Origin: Amblyomma americanum
Lineage: Eukaryota > Arthropoda > Arachnida > Ixodida > Ixodidae
DNA: 64,000 bases
Direction of reading: 5' to 3'
NCBI RefSeq assembly: GCF_052857255.1
Contig: NW_027526484.1
Span: 1,213,501-1,277,500 of the forward strand
A program made the translations under genes and the position numbers. The notes under the pieces are model-generated. The model saw only the letters and a list, made by a program, of their open reading frames with translations. It ran no database searches and was not told where the DNA came from. Below, piece after piece: positions 1-10,362 of this stretch. Within the stretch, counting starts at the first letter, position 1. Every line of letters begins with the position of its first letter.

Positions 1-1199
1 TCACGGCATATGCCTTCAGGCAGAACTTTTTTCTGTCCTTTTTTTTTCCAGGCAAAACTACCCAGTGCCTCACTTGAACATTACATGTTTATGATAAAGC
101 AAGTCATTTTACTTAATCCTAATAAAGTCACGTCCCTTTGTCATTTGCGTAGATGGCCCCAGTCTCCGTGTCTGTATGTTTCCACTTATAGCCCTGTTGA
201 TATAAGCATTTATTTTCACAAAGTTCGAAGAATAACTCATATGCCAGAGAGAAACATAGGAGCTTATTGACATTGGAACATAGTGTTAAAATTTAAAAAT
301 TTAAGATAATCAAGAACAGCCTACATAAGCATTCAACTGAATTCTGTAGAGCCTTGATTCCTTGACTGTCACGACAGCTAGATGGCATACAGTGACCAGG
401 GACCATACTTTGTAACAATCCACTTCTCAACTTTATTATTTTTTTCTTCTACAGTTGGTATACCGCTGCAACTTAATTGTGACAGCATCATTGACAGGTT
501 AACAAACCATGTGATTCACGGGCTCCAGTATGGATGGCAGAGCTGGCCAATCCATGGAGACAAAGGAATGAATAGGGAAAAAAGTTGTTGCCAAACATGA
601 GAAACATCTAGGTTAGTCTTAGCGTACAAGATGTAGCCATAGTGCTTCCTCTGCAGCCTTCTGTCTGGGGGTTCTGGTGACATCCACCCATGAGAATTCC
701 TTAGACAAAGCACCACGATTCCTTGTCTTCTTGTCTTTTGCTTATGAGTAGCTCCTTGCCTAGGCAGCAGGGAACTGAATGTTAGATCGAGATAAACAGC
801 AATTAGGTACTTCAGATGGGTTAATTAGCTACTAGTCCTTGACTGTCTGCAGGTTGTGAGTTAGTGCTAAATCTTTTGGTGCTGTACATTAATGGTCTCC
901 ATACTTAAAAAGAAATGCCGTGTCGAAGCATTATCTCAACCTAGTGTTATTCTAGGTGTCGATAGGATTTGATCAAAGAATACCCCTGTCTAGTGTTGTT
1001 CTTTGTTTAGCTCAATGGTCGCTGAAGACACTGTTGTAAAGCAGCCTTGCTTGCTTTTTTTTTTCTCTTTGAAGGAAAGGTCTCTCTTTCTGCTTGAAGC
1101 AAGGTGCAAAAAACGAGAAAGGAAAGACCTGAGGTGTTTAGTGAATGATGCAACCATTGCTCGTGTAGGAATGGAAGGGCTACTTCCCAGTAGAAAAGA

Positions 1200-1395
1200 A
1201 AACAGTTGGAACCAATTGGATTATCAGCTGGTTCCAATTGGACCAATTGAGTTTACAGATGTTTCCAATTTGAATGGTGTGCAAAGTGGATAGTCCAAAT
1301 GGAGTATCCGATTATACCAATTCAGTTTCCAAATGGTTAGATTTGGATCAATTGAGTTTCCAACTGGTGAACCCAATTGGTCTATACAACTGCAC
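1200..1395. repeat. CCAATTGG-rich cluster, left part
   Basis: Dense run of the palindrome ccaattgg and near forms (ttggaaccaattgg, gttccaattggacc, cccaattggtc). A second cluster of the same motif lies at 1930-2085, with about 535 bp of ordinary sequence between. Both clusters are kept in the duplicate (53648-53843 and 54378-54538). The pair may be the sub-terminal repeats of an old fold-back element, but I see no clear terminal repeat or target duplication. Confidence 0.6.
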
Positions 1396-1929
1396 CCAAT
1401 GTATCCATGTGAACATTAGCATATTTGCAAACAAGGCAGAAGTAACATGGCTTTTATATTAAGAGCTATCAACAGCTTATCCTGCTAAATTGTATTCATT
1501 ATCTGCACTACCACTGCCTAAGTTGTATCCACCACTTGCACCACCACTGTGGTCGAAATTAAATAACCGTGCTCAGTGGGCAAGCATCACTGGCCCCAGC
1601 ATGAGAGCCTCATTAATGGGGTATATAAGTTGGAACGCAAATGTGTTCTTTGCATGTACATATCGAGCTAATTTATATGCTATTAGTGTCTGAATGTGTA
1701 GTGTTTCTTGTGTGTGATTTACGCTTGTCTTTTGGCCTTGATATCCATAAATTCTTATGGTTTTTAATTCCGTGGTAAAAATTTGTTGATTGGCACCAGT
1801 CCAAGCAACTCAGTTTTCCTTTTGGACATTAATATGTTGACTTGTAGAAATATTTCTCACATCGTATATTTTTCACAACTTAATTGTGATGTATATGTTA
1901 TGAATATTTTCTGGATGCAAAAGCTGCCC

Positions 1930-2085
1930 AAGGCCTAATGGGTCCAATTCATTGGTCCAGTTGATCCAGTGGAGTCCAATTGGCCAAGTGGCTAAAAACA
2001 CAACTGAAACCAATTGGTTACAATCGTAAAATCCACTTGGAACCAATTGGAAAGTCGAATTGGTTCCATTTGAAATTTCCAATGA
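1930..2085. repeat. CCAATTGG-rich cluster, right part
   Basis: Partner of the cluster at 1200-1395. It holds gtccaattggcc, aaaccaattgg and ggaaccaattgg, followed by gaattggttcc. Its reverse complement resembles the left cluster only loosely. In the duplicate (54378-54538) an extra motif unit is present, so motif number differs between copies. Confidence 0.55.
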
Positions 2086-2344
2086 TTTTTTTTTTTACTT
2101 GGCCATCAAGCAAGAATGTAAGTTGGTCGTATTGGTGATGCATGGTGCCTTGTTTCTGCAAAGGCACTGATGTTTTGTGGAGTTTGACTTCACAAAGCAT
2201 GGCCGTCTATACGGTCTTGCTAGTGTTAGGCACAGCATTCCTCACAGTAATCATTTTTTTGACAAATTAAGAGACTATTGCAGGCTTTATAGCCCTGGTG
2301 CCGTTTTTTAATTCCCTTCCGCAATAGACATAAGGTTTCATTCT

Positions 2345-2710
2345 ATATTCTTGTGTTGGTATTTTATTTCCATCATCGTCATCACCTCGACTACGCCCAC
2401 TCCAGGACGAAGGCCTCCCTCATATCTCTCCAATTAAATCTGTCCTGTGCCAGATGCCACCACCCTATCCCCGCAAACTTCTTAATCACATCCGCCCACC
2501 TAACTTTCTGCCGCCTTCTGCTACACTTCCCTTCCCGTGGAATCCATTCTGTTACCCTTAAGGGCTATCGATTGTCTTGTCTTCACATTACATGCCCTGT
2601 CCAAGCCCATTTCTTCCTCTTGATTTTGACTAGGATGTCATTAACCTGCGTTTGTTCCCTCACCCACTCTGCCCACTTCCAGCTTAACGTTACACCTATT
2701 GTTCTTCTTT
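2345..2710 (-). mobile_element. LINE 3' end (RT C-terminus), minus strand
   Basis: Reading the minus strand gives the end of a non-LTR retrotransposon reverse transcriptase, with recognisable pieces KRKKWAWTGHVM, RRRQKVRWADVIKKFAG and DRFNWRDMREAF followed by a stop. The 3' tail is a short ATG/GAT microsatellite, seen on the plus strand as catcatcgtcatc. There are in-frame stops, so it is a relic. Shorter or diverged copies sit at 47060-47215 and 55253-55600, each upstream of an exon A copy, so it predates the exon duplication. Confidence 0.75.
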
Positions 2711-3127
2711 AGTTTGGTGTGCTGTCCTCAACTTAAGCTAAACCCTTTTCACTAGCCTCCATGCTTCTGCCCCATAGGTTTTTGCCTCGATTTTCACAAG
2801 AACCAAAAAAGGGAAAAAATTCCAGCAAATTCCCACCACACTATTCAGCCAAGAAAGGCTGTATCACTGGAAATTGATTTTGATGTCGTCGAACAAGAAC
2901 AAAGCTTCTTCCCAGGCCAAGTAGTATGATAGGATTTTTGTTTTTATTTTGTTTTGTTCTACGATTATCTGCGTCTGAAATGAACGAGGTAGAATGGTGA
3001 ATGTTTTTCATACATATGTTGGTTGGTCACTAATTTACGTCTGTGTTCATTTTCACTCACGTTTTCTCCCTACATTTGGTTGTGTTTAGTATGGGAGAAC
3101 GCACTTTGCTTTGTTATTTACTTGCAG

Positions 3128-4603
3128 GTGATGGTGCCTCTGATGAGAGAAGCATGCTGCTCAACATGATAGCAGAAATGGGGGATCCCCGGTCGCTCAC
3201 TCCCTTGCCTCCATCGCCTCCACATGGTGGAGAGGAAAGCAAGGTTGACCAATTTGAGGTCACCTTGCCAGAGCTGCCCTCCAAATCCCCATGGCTGGCC
3301 TGGTCACCGCTGTCAGTGGCCTCTCCATCAGAGCCAGAGACCTCTCCACCAGAGCCAGTGCCGGAGTCTACTCCTCCTCCAGAATCATCCCAACCCACAC
3401 GACTGTTGGAGGCTTGTGTGCAGGTATCTCGGGAGGAGCAGCTGGAGCCTGCTACTCTGGAGGAACCTGTGGTGCCTTTGGCTTCCTTTGAACTGCCACA
3501 GGATGCAGCTGAGGGGCAGGAGCATGGCAAAGAGCAAACGGCATTTGCACCCATCTCTATACCAGAGCCAGGGCTAGTGCTGGAAGTGACTTCAGAACCA
3601 CCCCAACCCATGCGACTGTCAGAGGCTCACATGCAGGAATCTCTGGATGAGCAGCAGGATTTTGAAATGAGAGATGTTAAAGAACTTGTGGCACTTTCAG
3701 TTTCTTCCAAACTGCCACACGAAACTGCAGGGATGCTGGAGCCCGTCAACGACACAATGGCGCTTGCATCTGTCTCTGCACCAGACCTAAGGCCTGTGCC
3801 AGAGCTGACTCCTACTTCAGAACCACCCCAACCCACACAGCCGTCGTGGGATAGTGTGCAGGAATATCTGGAGGAGCAGCTGGAGCCTTTTACTTCCTCC
3901 AAACGGGAGCAGCAGAATCTTGCAATGGAAGCTGCGAGAGAACTGATGGTGACTTCAGGATCCTTTGAGCTGCCCCAGGAAACAGCAATGCAGCTGGAGC
4001 ATGCTGAAGAGGCAATGGCGCCTGTATCTATATCTGCACTGAAGCCAGGCCTATTGCCGGAGGTGTCACCTCTTTCAGAAGCATCTGAACCCAGACATGT
4101 ATTGGTAGCAAGCACGCAGGCATCTCTGTCAGAAGAGCTGAAGTCTGCTGCTGTCTCCAAGATGGAGTTGCAGGCCCCTGTAATGGAAGCTGTGGAGGAA
4201 CTTACAATGACTTCAGCTTCCTCCAAACTACCACAGGATATTGCAGGGATGTTGGAGCACGTTGCAGAACCGATGGCGCTTGGGGCTATCTCTGTGCAGG
4301 AGACAGGACTGGACGTGCTTGTTCGGTCAGAACCACCACAGACAGCTTGGCCACCAGACCTTTTTATGCTAAGTCAGGTGGCAGAATCTGCCGCTCGCTG
4401 TGAACTGAAGCAGGAAAATCTTGGTCAGGAGGCGCCAGTGACGGCTCTGCCGGCTTCCCCCGAGCTTGCTCCGGCCCCTGTGCTTGAGTCCGTGGCACTT
4501 GCAGCTTCATCTGAGCCAGTGCAGCCAACCACAACGGCGCTGCTGCCTCAACTGGCCGAGTCTGGCCTGTCACCCCATCCAGAGGCTGCATTTGAATCAG
4601 AGC
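3128..4603 (+). CDS. Exon A1 of unknown repeat-rich protein (upstream gene copy)
   Basis: Internal coding exon of 1476 nt (492 codons), bordered by ttacttgcag and gtaagtattt. It starts and ends in phase 1, so it can be duplicated or skipped without breaking the frame. The protein is rich in Pro, Glu, Ser, Ala and Leu and is made of four to five diverged units of about 75-85 residues, each starting near SEPPQP and carrying KLPQ/ELPQ-type and MLEH-type segments; a disordered or weakly helical acidic region is likely. Two further copies, A2 (47622-49097) and A3 (56017-57492), have exactly the same length and stay open, which supports real coding. Long open frames on the minus strand here are antisense shadows. 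Downstream, exon D1 fits its phase. I do not recognise the family. Confidence 0.75.
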
Positions 4604-4980
4604 GTAAGTATTTCTGATTTCTTGTGCAGGTTGCAGAGCCATGCGTACGTTGTGAATGACCTGATGCATGGCTTCACTTTGCAGCTTGTACTCTAAAATT
4701 TGGGTGAGAACACTGGATGGCAGGGACACAGTGCAGGCTTTCAATGTGTGTTGGAACAATATGGCTGCATTATATCAAGCTGTCAAAGGATTGTTATGAT
4801 GCCATCACAAGTAACTAGGTGACAGCATGGACTTTTATTCATGGGCAGTAACTGCGAAGCATCGCAATCTGAGGCTTGTTGCTTGGATGAAGGTGATATG
4901 TTTCGTAATTGGGCTAAACGGCAGTAACAGCCTGCTGCCATCATGATTAAGAAATAATTTGATTTGGTCTCTTTTTAATT

Positions 4981-5030
4981 TGTGTGTGTGCGTGTGCATG
5001 CGTGTGTGTGTGTGTGTGTGAGAGAGAGGA
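4981..5030. repeat. GT/GA microsatellite
   Basis: Compound (GT)n then (GA)n tract downstream of exon A1, repeated at 57870-57919. Equivalent tracts follow the other A-type and C-type blocks (49478-49514, 51692-51727, 51818-51848), where they mark the joints with B-type blocks. Confidence 0.9.
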
Positions 5031-5244
5031 TGAATTTGAGAATGCATCCGAGTGCAGCATAATGTAATCTTAAAAAGTTCAGAGCATAATTAATGCCCCA
5101 TTTTCAGTGTCTAGTGCAGTCCACCAGTGTCACACCACTAATGTTCATATCACTGCAGTACTACGTAAAGAAGCCACTGCTTTGCTTGAGGTTGGACGTG
5201 ATTTACAAAAAATTGCAAATTGGAAGGTTTTACTTCCTGAAGCC

Positions 5245-5415
5245 CATGATGTGCATCGTAGCGGAAGGCTCCAAAGTAACTGAAACCACTATCGCACAGC
5301 ACATGGGCGCCTTTTGTGTTTTGCCTCCATCAAAACGCGGCCGCCGTTCCTGATACTAAGCCCAGATCCTTCAGCTCAGTATCCAAGTGCCCTAACCACT
5401 GAGCCACCACGGCAG
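5245..5415 (-). mobile_element. tRNA-derived SINE, minus strand
   Basis: On the minus strand the head reads gtggctcagtggttagggca, an A-box-like tRNA start, followed by a B-box-like part and a body with gcgcccatgtgctgtgcgat. This is the layout of the tRNA-derived SINEs described in ticks (Ruka type). It is not a working tRNA gene: the acceptor stem and the rest of a cloverleaf are absent. Duplicate at 58134-58304. Confidence 0.7.
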
Positions 5416-6376
5416 ATGGACGCTTTGTAGTCACTTCGAAAGACTGTATTTGCAGATAACCTCCATGTTGACTTCCAGCTTGGTCAGTTCCACCATGGTC
5501 CCCACTTTGTTGCAGTCACTGGCTTATGCTTAAGGATTCTCTTGCAGTTATTTTCTTTTGCAGCAATATCTGTGTTTGGGAGGTTAAGTGGCTTTTAGAC
5601 GCAACAATGTTAGTGCTTCAGAATGGCTATCTTCATACTGATCTGTGAGAATACAGCTAAGTTGGCTAAGGAACATGTACTTTCTGCAGTCATATGATCC
5701 ATGCCTGTGTGCCTAGGATTTGTCGCTACATTCTTGCTGGAAAAAAGTCACTGGTGTGCCTGAGGTCTATAGTATTTGCTAGCCCAGACTCGGTGGTCTC
5801 CTCAGGAGACAATATTGTTTGCGGGCGACCTCCACATTGACCTTCGCCTTTGCCGTTTCCACCATGATCCCCACTCTGTTGATTGTCATCACCAGCTTAG
5901 CTTAGGGGCTTTTTTGATGCTGACAGAGAAAGTTGCCTGGCAAAAGAATCCAGGTATTGTCTGCTGCTTCATGTTTTCTTTGCAAAACAGTTTACTAACA
6001 GTTATGCCCACATCTAGCTGAATCATAAAATATAAGCATCTGTGGACTGTGCATAAGCCTGGAAAGGTGCAGTGGCAGCTGTAGGGTCTAGAGCATGGGC
6101 ATAATTCTCCAGTTCTTTGACACTGCCCATATTGTGGATTCGTATTGTCTCTACTTGAATTGCAACAACTGCCTGCTGCAAAAGTTGGCTGCGCCTGTCA
6201 GTGTCTGTTTGAACTGTGGTCTTGCTGCTGTGGTCTGCTTCTGTGTTAGAACCTCAGCCATTCACACACTGCTGGCGCAGGAGCAACTTCAAAGTATCCA
6301 GGCTTTTTGATCTCCAGAGTGAAATCGGGGTGTAATGGTCATTTCCCTTTTAACTCTAGTTATTTTTCTCTTTAAG

Positions 6377-6480
6377 AAAAGGTGGCTATGGAAAAGCCTA
6401 CCCATGGAGGGCCAGACTCCTCGAAGCAGGCATTAAAAATCAGCTGGAAAGTACCCTTCATGAAGAGGAAGGATTCGTGA
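6377..6480 (+). CDS. Exon D1, terminal coding exon (upstream gene copy)
   Basis: Preceded by a strong pyrimidine tract ending tttctctttaag. Read in phase 1, the phase in which exon A1 ends, it encodes a 33-residue basic tail (KVAMEKPTHGG..., ending PFMKRKDS) and then TGA at 6478-6480. The join with A1 rebuilds a Gln codon. Phase 0 stops after 19 codons, so phase 1 is the more plausible. An identical exon lies at 59266-59369 downstream of A3. It is short and found by eye, so another 3' end remains possible. Confidence 0.55.
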
Positions 6481-6889
6481 TAAAAATTCAGATTTCATGC
6501 TCGTACTGTTCCACTCAATTGAACGCCACGTAGTAGTAGTGCACAGGTCTGCAAGTAGTTTTATGTTGTGTCGCAATATACATTGTTTTCTGTCCTGAGC
6601 ATATGCAGTTATTACGTGCAAATTTTCAACCATGTTCAAACCTTTATTCTTTGTGGACTCATGCTTACTCAACCACTGCCACTCAAGAATTATTCTGTTT
6701 GACGTAAGTGGCAGTGCAGATGAGAAGGGAAAATTGGAGGGGAAACTTAAGCTCCACCTGAAGAGTTTGACGTGATAGCGTTAATGGTTTAGTGCCACCA
6801 TATATGTGGAATTGATCATTGTCGACCATAAGGGCTCCTCCTACCGCTCCTTGCCCTGCAATGGCAGGTGCTGCCAGCAGTGGGGCGTG
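6481..6889. other. Downstream spacer, nothing recognised
   Basis: AT-rich sequence after the D1 stop. I see no coding exon with supporting splice sites. It is identical in copy 2 apart from a rare base change. Confidence 0.5.
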
Positions 6890-7012
6890 TGAGACCCAGG
6901 TTGATCTTCTGGCCGTGGCAGTCACATTTCAGTGAAGATGAAATGCTGGAGGCCCCGTGTGCTGTGCGATGTCAATGCACGTGAAAGGACCCCATGTGGT
7001 GTAAATTACCAG
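6890..7012 (+). mobile_element. SINE body, 5' part, split by the Penelope-like insertion
   Basis: Contains ggccccgtgtgctgtgcga and gaccccatgtggtgtaaatt, the body of a tick-type tRNA-derived SINE. The rest continues at 9686-9770 with the tail gggatgttaaacccc. In copy 2 (about 59779-59984) the two parts are joined without interruption, so the element at 7013-9685 inserted inside this SINE. Confidence 0.8.
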
Positions 7013-7663
7013 AAGTACTTTGATTTGGGCTAGTTGGTTCATATCTTGAAAGAAGTTAGGACGGCGCTAAAACGACAAAGACAAAGAGGCACGAACACAA
7101 CAGGACGGGCGCCAACTTGCAACTGAAGTTTATTGCACCAAACCCCTACATTTTATGCATCAACTGAGCCGTATCACAACAAGCTTATCACACAACAAAA
7201 CGCAATTTCTTCAATAGTCAGAACATCGGAAGTAGGCGCTGCTTTTACAGACCAGAGACGCCTTCTGCACTATCCACTTGATAACAGCAATATTCTTACT
7301 TTATAAGTCCCCAGATTAAATGATTGCGCAACCCACATGAAAGCAATTGATCATCCAAATGATACACACACGCTTGGGCAAGGAAACCAGCGCGCAAACT
7401 CAACAATCGTGATTTAACACAAAGAGTGAAAATGAAAGAATGACCCACAACAAACGCGGAAAATTTGGTGGACATGAAAACTTAAACCTTCGGGGGAACC
7501 TCCCAGCGTCAATGTACTATAATTATCGTCAAAAATTAAAAACCTTTGAGAAAACCCTCAGCGTCAAAGTGCTACAATATTGGTTTCTACACAAACGTCT
7601 TTTCGGTCGATAAAACACATCGATAAAAAACTATGTATGCAGAAAACTTGCAAACGTTGAAAC

Positions 7664-8350
7664 CTAAAGACAGCCTTCGAGAAACGCCACCTCAGCGTCA
7701 CTAATTGAAATGGACGGCCTACTAACACATGCGCTTCCCGCTTTCTTAATAAAAAATGCCTCCACAACTTCTCGCTCAAATCTGTCTTTACCGCTCTTCA
7801 AAAAAGTTGTTTTGCTCAGATCCGGACTACACCCCTTGCACGTCTTGCAGTGATCTGCAAGGAAACTTCCATGATGTTGGCGCACATTCCGCAAGTGTTC
7901 ACTGGCACGTTCATTAAAACAGCGACCGGTTTGCCCTATGTACACTAAACCGCAGCTTAGAGGAATCTGATATACAACTTGTGATCTGCATTTCGTGAAC
8001 AGTTTTTGATGTTTAATAGGGCAAACCGGTCGTTTCTTATCCGGTTTTGACATTGTGCAAATCTTTGACAACTTTGATGGGGCCGAGAACACAACCTGCA
8101 CCTGATGTTTGCTTGCGACTTTTTTTATACCATGGGACACCTTATGCATGTACGGAATCACAGGGACCAATTTTTTTGCTTCCGGAAGTTTCTCATCACA
8201 AGGCCGCTTGAATTTCTGGATTAACATTTCAGAAACAGCCAAAATCAAATGGGGCGGGTAACCCGCTTCGTGCAACCTCTGAATTTGGGCGCCGAAGCTC
8301 ATAGACATCGTGTGATGGCACGACTTTCTTAAGGCATTCTGAAGGGAATT
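7664..8350 (-). CDS. Penelope-like protein C-terminus with GIY-YIG domain (left arm)
   Basis: Open from the arm's truncated 5' edge to the stop; the first Met gives 214 residues. Towards the C-terminus it has the GIY-YIG core, VVYQIPLSCGLVYIGQTGR, then FNERASEHL, a Cys-rich stretch HCKTCKGCSPD, and a Glu-containing helix FEREVVEAFF. Penelope-like elements normally carry reverse transcriptase upstream of this single-strand-nicking endonuclease. Here the catalytic reverse transcriptase is missing because of 5' truncation, so this copy cannot move by itself. The frame itself is undamaged, which suggests a recent insertion. Confidence 0.85.
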   Translation of the reverse strand, partial: NSLQNALRKSCHHTMSMSFGAQIQRLHEAGYPPHLILAVSEMLIQKFKRPCDEKLPEAKKLVPVIPYMHKVSHGIKKVASKHQVQVVFSAPSKLSKICTMSKPDKKRPVCPIKHQKLFTKCRSQVVYQIPLSCGLVYIGQTGRCFNERASEHLRNVRQHHGSFLADHCKTCKGCSPDLSKTTFLKSGKDRFEREVVEAFFIKKAGSACVSRPSISISDAEVAFLEGCL

Positions 8351-8371
8351 AGGGAAAGAGCAATAATCGCT

Positions 8372-9058
8372 AATTCCCTTCAGAATGCCTTAAGAAAGTC
8401 GTGCCATCACACGATGTCTATGAGCTTCGGCGCCCAAATTCAGAGGTTGCACGAAGCGGGTTACCCGCCCCATTTGATTTTGGCTGTTTCTGAAATGTTA
8501 ATCCAGAAATTCAAGCGGCCTTGTGATGAGAAACTTCCGGAAGCAAAAAAATTGGTCCCTGTGATTCCGTACATGCATAAGGTGTCCCATGGTATAAAAA
8601 AAGTCGCAAGCAAACATCAGGTGCAGGTTGTGTTCTCGGCCCCATCAAAGTTGTCAAAGATTTGCACAATGTCAAAACCGGATAAGAAACGACCGGTTTG
8701 CCCTATTAAACATCAAAAACTGTTCACGAAATGCAGATCACAAGTTGTATATCAGATTCCTCTAAGCTGCGGTTTAGTGTACATAGGGCAAACCGGTCGC
8801 TGTTTTAATGAACGTGCCAGTGAACACTTGCGGAATGTGCGCCAACATCATGGAAGTTTCCTTGCAGATCACTGCAAGACGTGCAAGGGGTGTAGTCCGG
8901 ATCTGAGCAAAACAACTTTTTTGAAGAGCGGTAAAGACAGATTTGAGCGAGAAGTTGTGGAGGCATTTTTTATTAAGAAAGCGGGAAGCGCATGTGTTAG
9001 TAGGCTGTCCATTTCAATTAGTGACGCTGAGGTGGCGTTTCTCGAAGGCTGTCTTTAG
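8372..9058 (+). CDS. Penelope-like protein C-terminus with GIY-YIG domain (right arm)
   Basis: Mirror copy of the left-arm protein, also open up to the central spacer, with one residue difference. It has the same GIY-YIG core (CGLVYIGQTGR), the same Cys cluster and the same C-terminus (FLEGCL). Without the reverse transcriptase part it is a partial protein. Which arm was made first cannot be told from the sequence. Confidence 0.85.
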   Translation, partial: NSLQNALRKSCHHTMSMSFGAQIQRLHEAGYPPHLILAVSEMLIQKFKRPCDEKLPEAKKLVPVIPYMHKVSHGIKKVASKHQVQVVFSAPSKLSKICTMSKPDKKRPVCPIKHQKLFTKCRSQVVYQIPLSCGLVYIGQTGRCFNERASEHLRNVRQHHGSFLADHCKTCKGCSPDLSKTTFLKSGKDRFEREVVEAFFIKKAGSACVSRLSISISDAEVAFLEGCL

Positions 9059-9685
9059 GTTTCAACGTTTGCAAGTTTTCTGCATACATAGTTTTTTATC
9101 GATGTGTTTTATCGACCGAAAAGACGTTTGTGTAGAAACCAATATTGTAGCACTTTGACGCTGAGGGTTTTCTCAAAGGTTTTTAATTTTTGACGATAAT
9201 TATAGTACATTGACGCTGGGAGGTTCCCCCGAAGGTTTAAGTTTTCATGTCCACCAAATTTTCCGCGTTTGTTGTTGGTCATTCTTTCATTTTCACTCTT
9301 TGTGTTAAATCACGATTGTTGAGTTTGCGCGCTGGTTTCCTTGCCCAAGCGTGTGTGTATCATTTGGATGATCAATTGCTTTCATGTGGGTTGCGCAATC
9401 ATTTAATCTGGGGACTTATAAAGTAAGAATATTGCTGTTATCAAGTGGATAGTGCAGAAGGCGTCTCTGGTCTGTAAAAGCAGCGCCTACTTCCGATGTT
9501 CTGACTATTGAAGAAATTGCGTTTTGTTGTGTGATAAGCTTGTTGTGATACGGCTCAGTTGATGCATAAAATGTAGGGGTTTGGTGCAATAAACTTCAGT
9601 TGCAAGTTGGCGCCCGTCCTGTTGTGTTCGTGCCTCTTTGTCTTTGTCGTTTTAGCGCCGTCCTAACTTCTTTCAAAATTACCAG

Positions 9686-9770
9686 AGTCCTCCACTGCGG
9701 CATCACTCATAGCCTGAGTCGCTTTGGGATGTTAAACCCCATCAAACGAAATCAAATTTAAATTCCACCT
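9686..9770 (+). mobile_element. SINE body, 3' part
   Basis: Continuation of the SINE begun at 6890, with gagtcctccactgcggca and the end gggatgttaaacccc followed by an A/T-rich tail. It directly follows the right target duplication of the Penelope-like insertion. Confidence 0.8.
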
Positions 9771-10362
9771 GCCATGGTGGGCAGTTTGCTCACAATCCGG
9801 CAGACAGGTTTTGATGACATCACAAAAGCCATGTGACCGAGGTGCCCCACCTGCCTCCTAGGTTGCTTCTCTGGGGATTTTTCGTGTATTTTTCGCTCAC
9901 GGATAATGACGCCAATGCCGATGACGATGCCAGCTTTTCTGCATGTGTGTCCTGTGCCTCACCACGACCAGGCTTTTGCATTTTCAGATCAGAGGTAGGA
10001 TGTCACAGAGCATGAGGTGCGCATGAGGCGAGAATTGTTCAGTAAGAAGTCTCCTTTTAGGACCAGCAGAGTGTCAATTTTTTCCGCAGTTATTTATTGC
10101 CTTTAAACAGTATAACGTTACGCTAAGCACAGACAATTTTTTTTTTTATCCTGCTTGTCAAGAGGTTTTTCTCTTTTGCCGGGGTAGGACAGGAACATAC
10201 TTCAGCTAAGAGTAGTGTTCTTGGAAAGTGTGAGCCATTAGCACAGACAGTGTAAACAAAACTGGAGGTGAATGCAGGGTGTCTCTCTTTTTTTTTGGAT
10301 ATAGCGAATAGGCGAAGCAAAGTCAGTGTTAATTATGAAAATGCCTCATTTCTTGGCCACTT
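9771..10362. other. Spacer, nothing recognised
   Basis: No exon with convincing splice sites on either strand; poly-T runs near 10138 and 10290. The same sequence lies at about 59987-60577. Confidence 0.4.

Larger units (their letters stand above)
7046..9676. repeat. Large perfect-looking inverted repeat (1307-bp arms)
   Basis: Arms pair around a centre at 8361. The two open frames differ by a single residue (Pro versus Leu in the SR-x-SIS segment), so the arms are almost identical. The structure could form a long hairpin in single-stranded DNA or RNA, and read-through transcripts would be double-stranded. Confidence 0.95.
7013..9685. mobile_element. Head-to-head pair of 5'-truncated Penelope-like elements
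   Basis: A 2673-bp insertion, exactly the length missing from copy 2. It is bordered by a 10-bp target duplication, aaattaccag (7003-7012 and 9676-9685). Inside are two nearly identical 1307-bp arms in inverted orientation, 7046-8352 (minus) and 8370-9676 (plus), with a 17-bp spacer. Each arm carries the C-terminal part of a Penelope-like protein with a GIY-YIG endonuclease domain and a ~600-bp 3' region with aataaa. The left end has 33 extra bases (7013-7045) with the motif gggctagttggttcatatc, found at other Penelope-like ends. The 5' ends meet in the middle. Confidence 0.92.

Noticed and set aside
455..497. 43-nt candidate exon in the C unit (ttcttctacag ... cag/gttaac), also at 51444 and 52903
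   Set aside because: Good acceptor, but 43 nt breaks the phase-1 chain, and no partner exon restores the frame.
2353..2712. 119-codon plus-strand frame
   Set aside because: It is the antisense of a LINE reverse transcriptase end on the minus strand.
3114..4226. Long minus-strand frames (165-199 codons) opposite exon A1, and their equals opposite A2 and A3
   Set aside because: They are antisense shadows of the biased codon use in exon A; the sense exon has exact splice borders and equal length in three copies.
5330..5400. tRNA-like stretch
   Set aside because: It is the head of a SINE; no cloverleaf can be completed.
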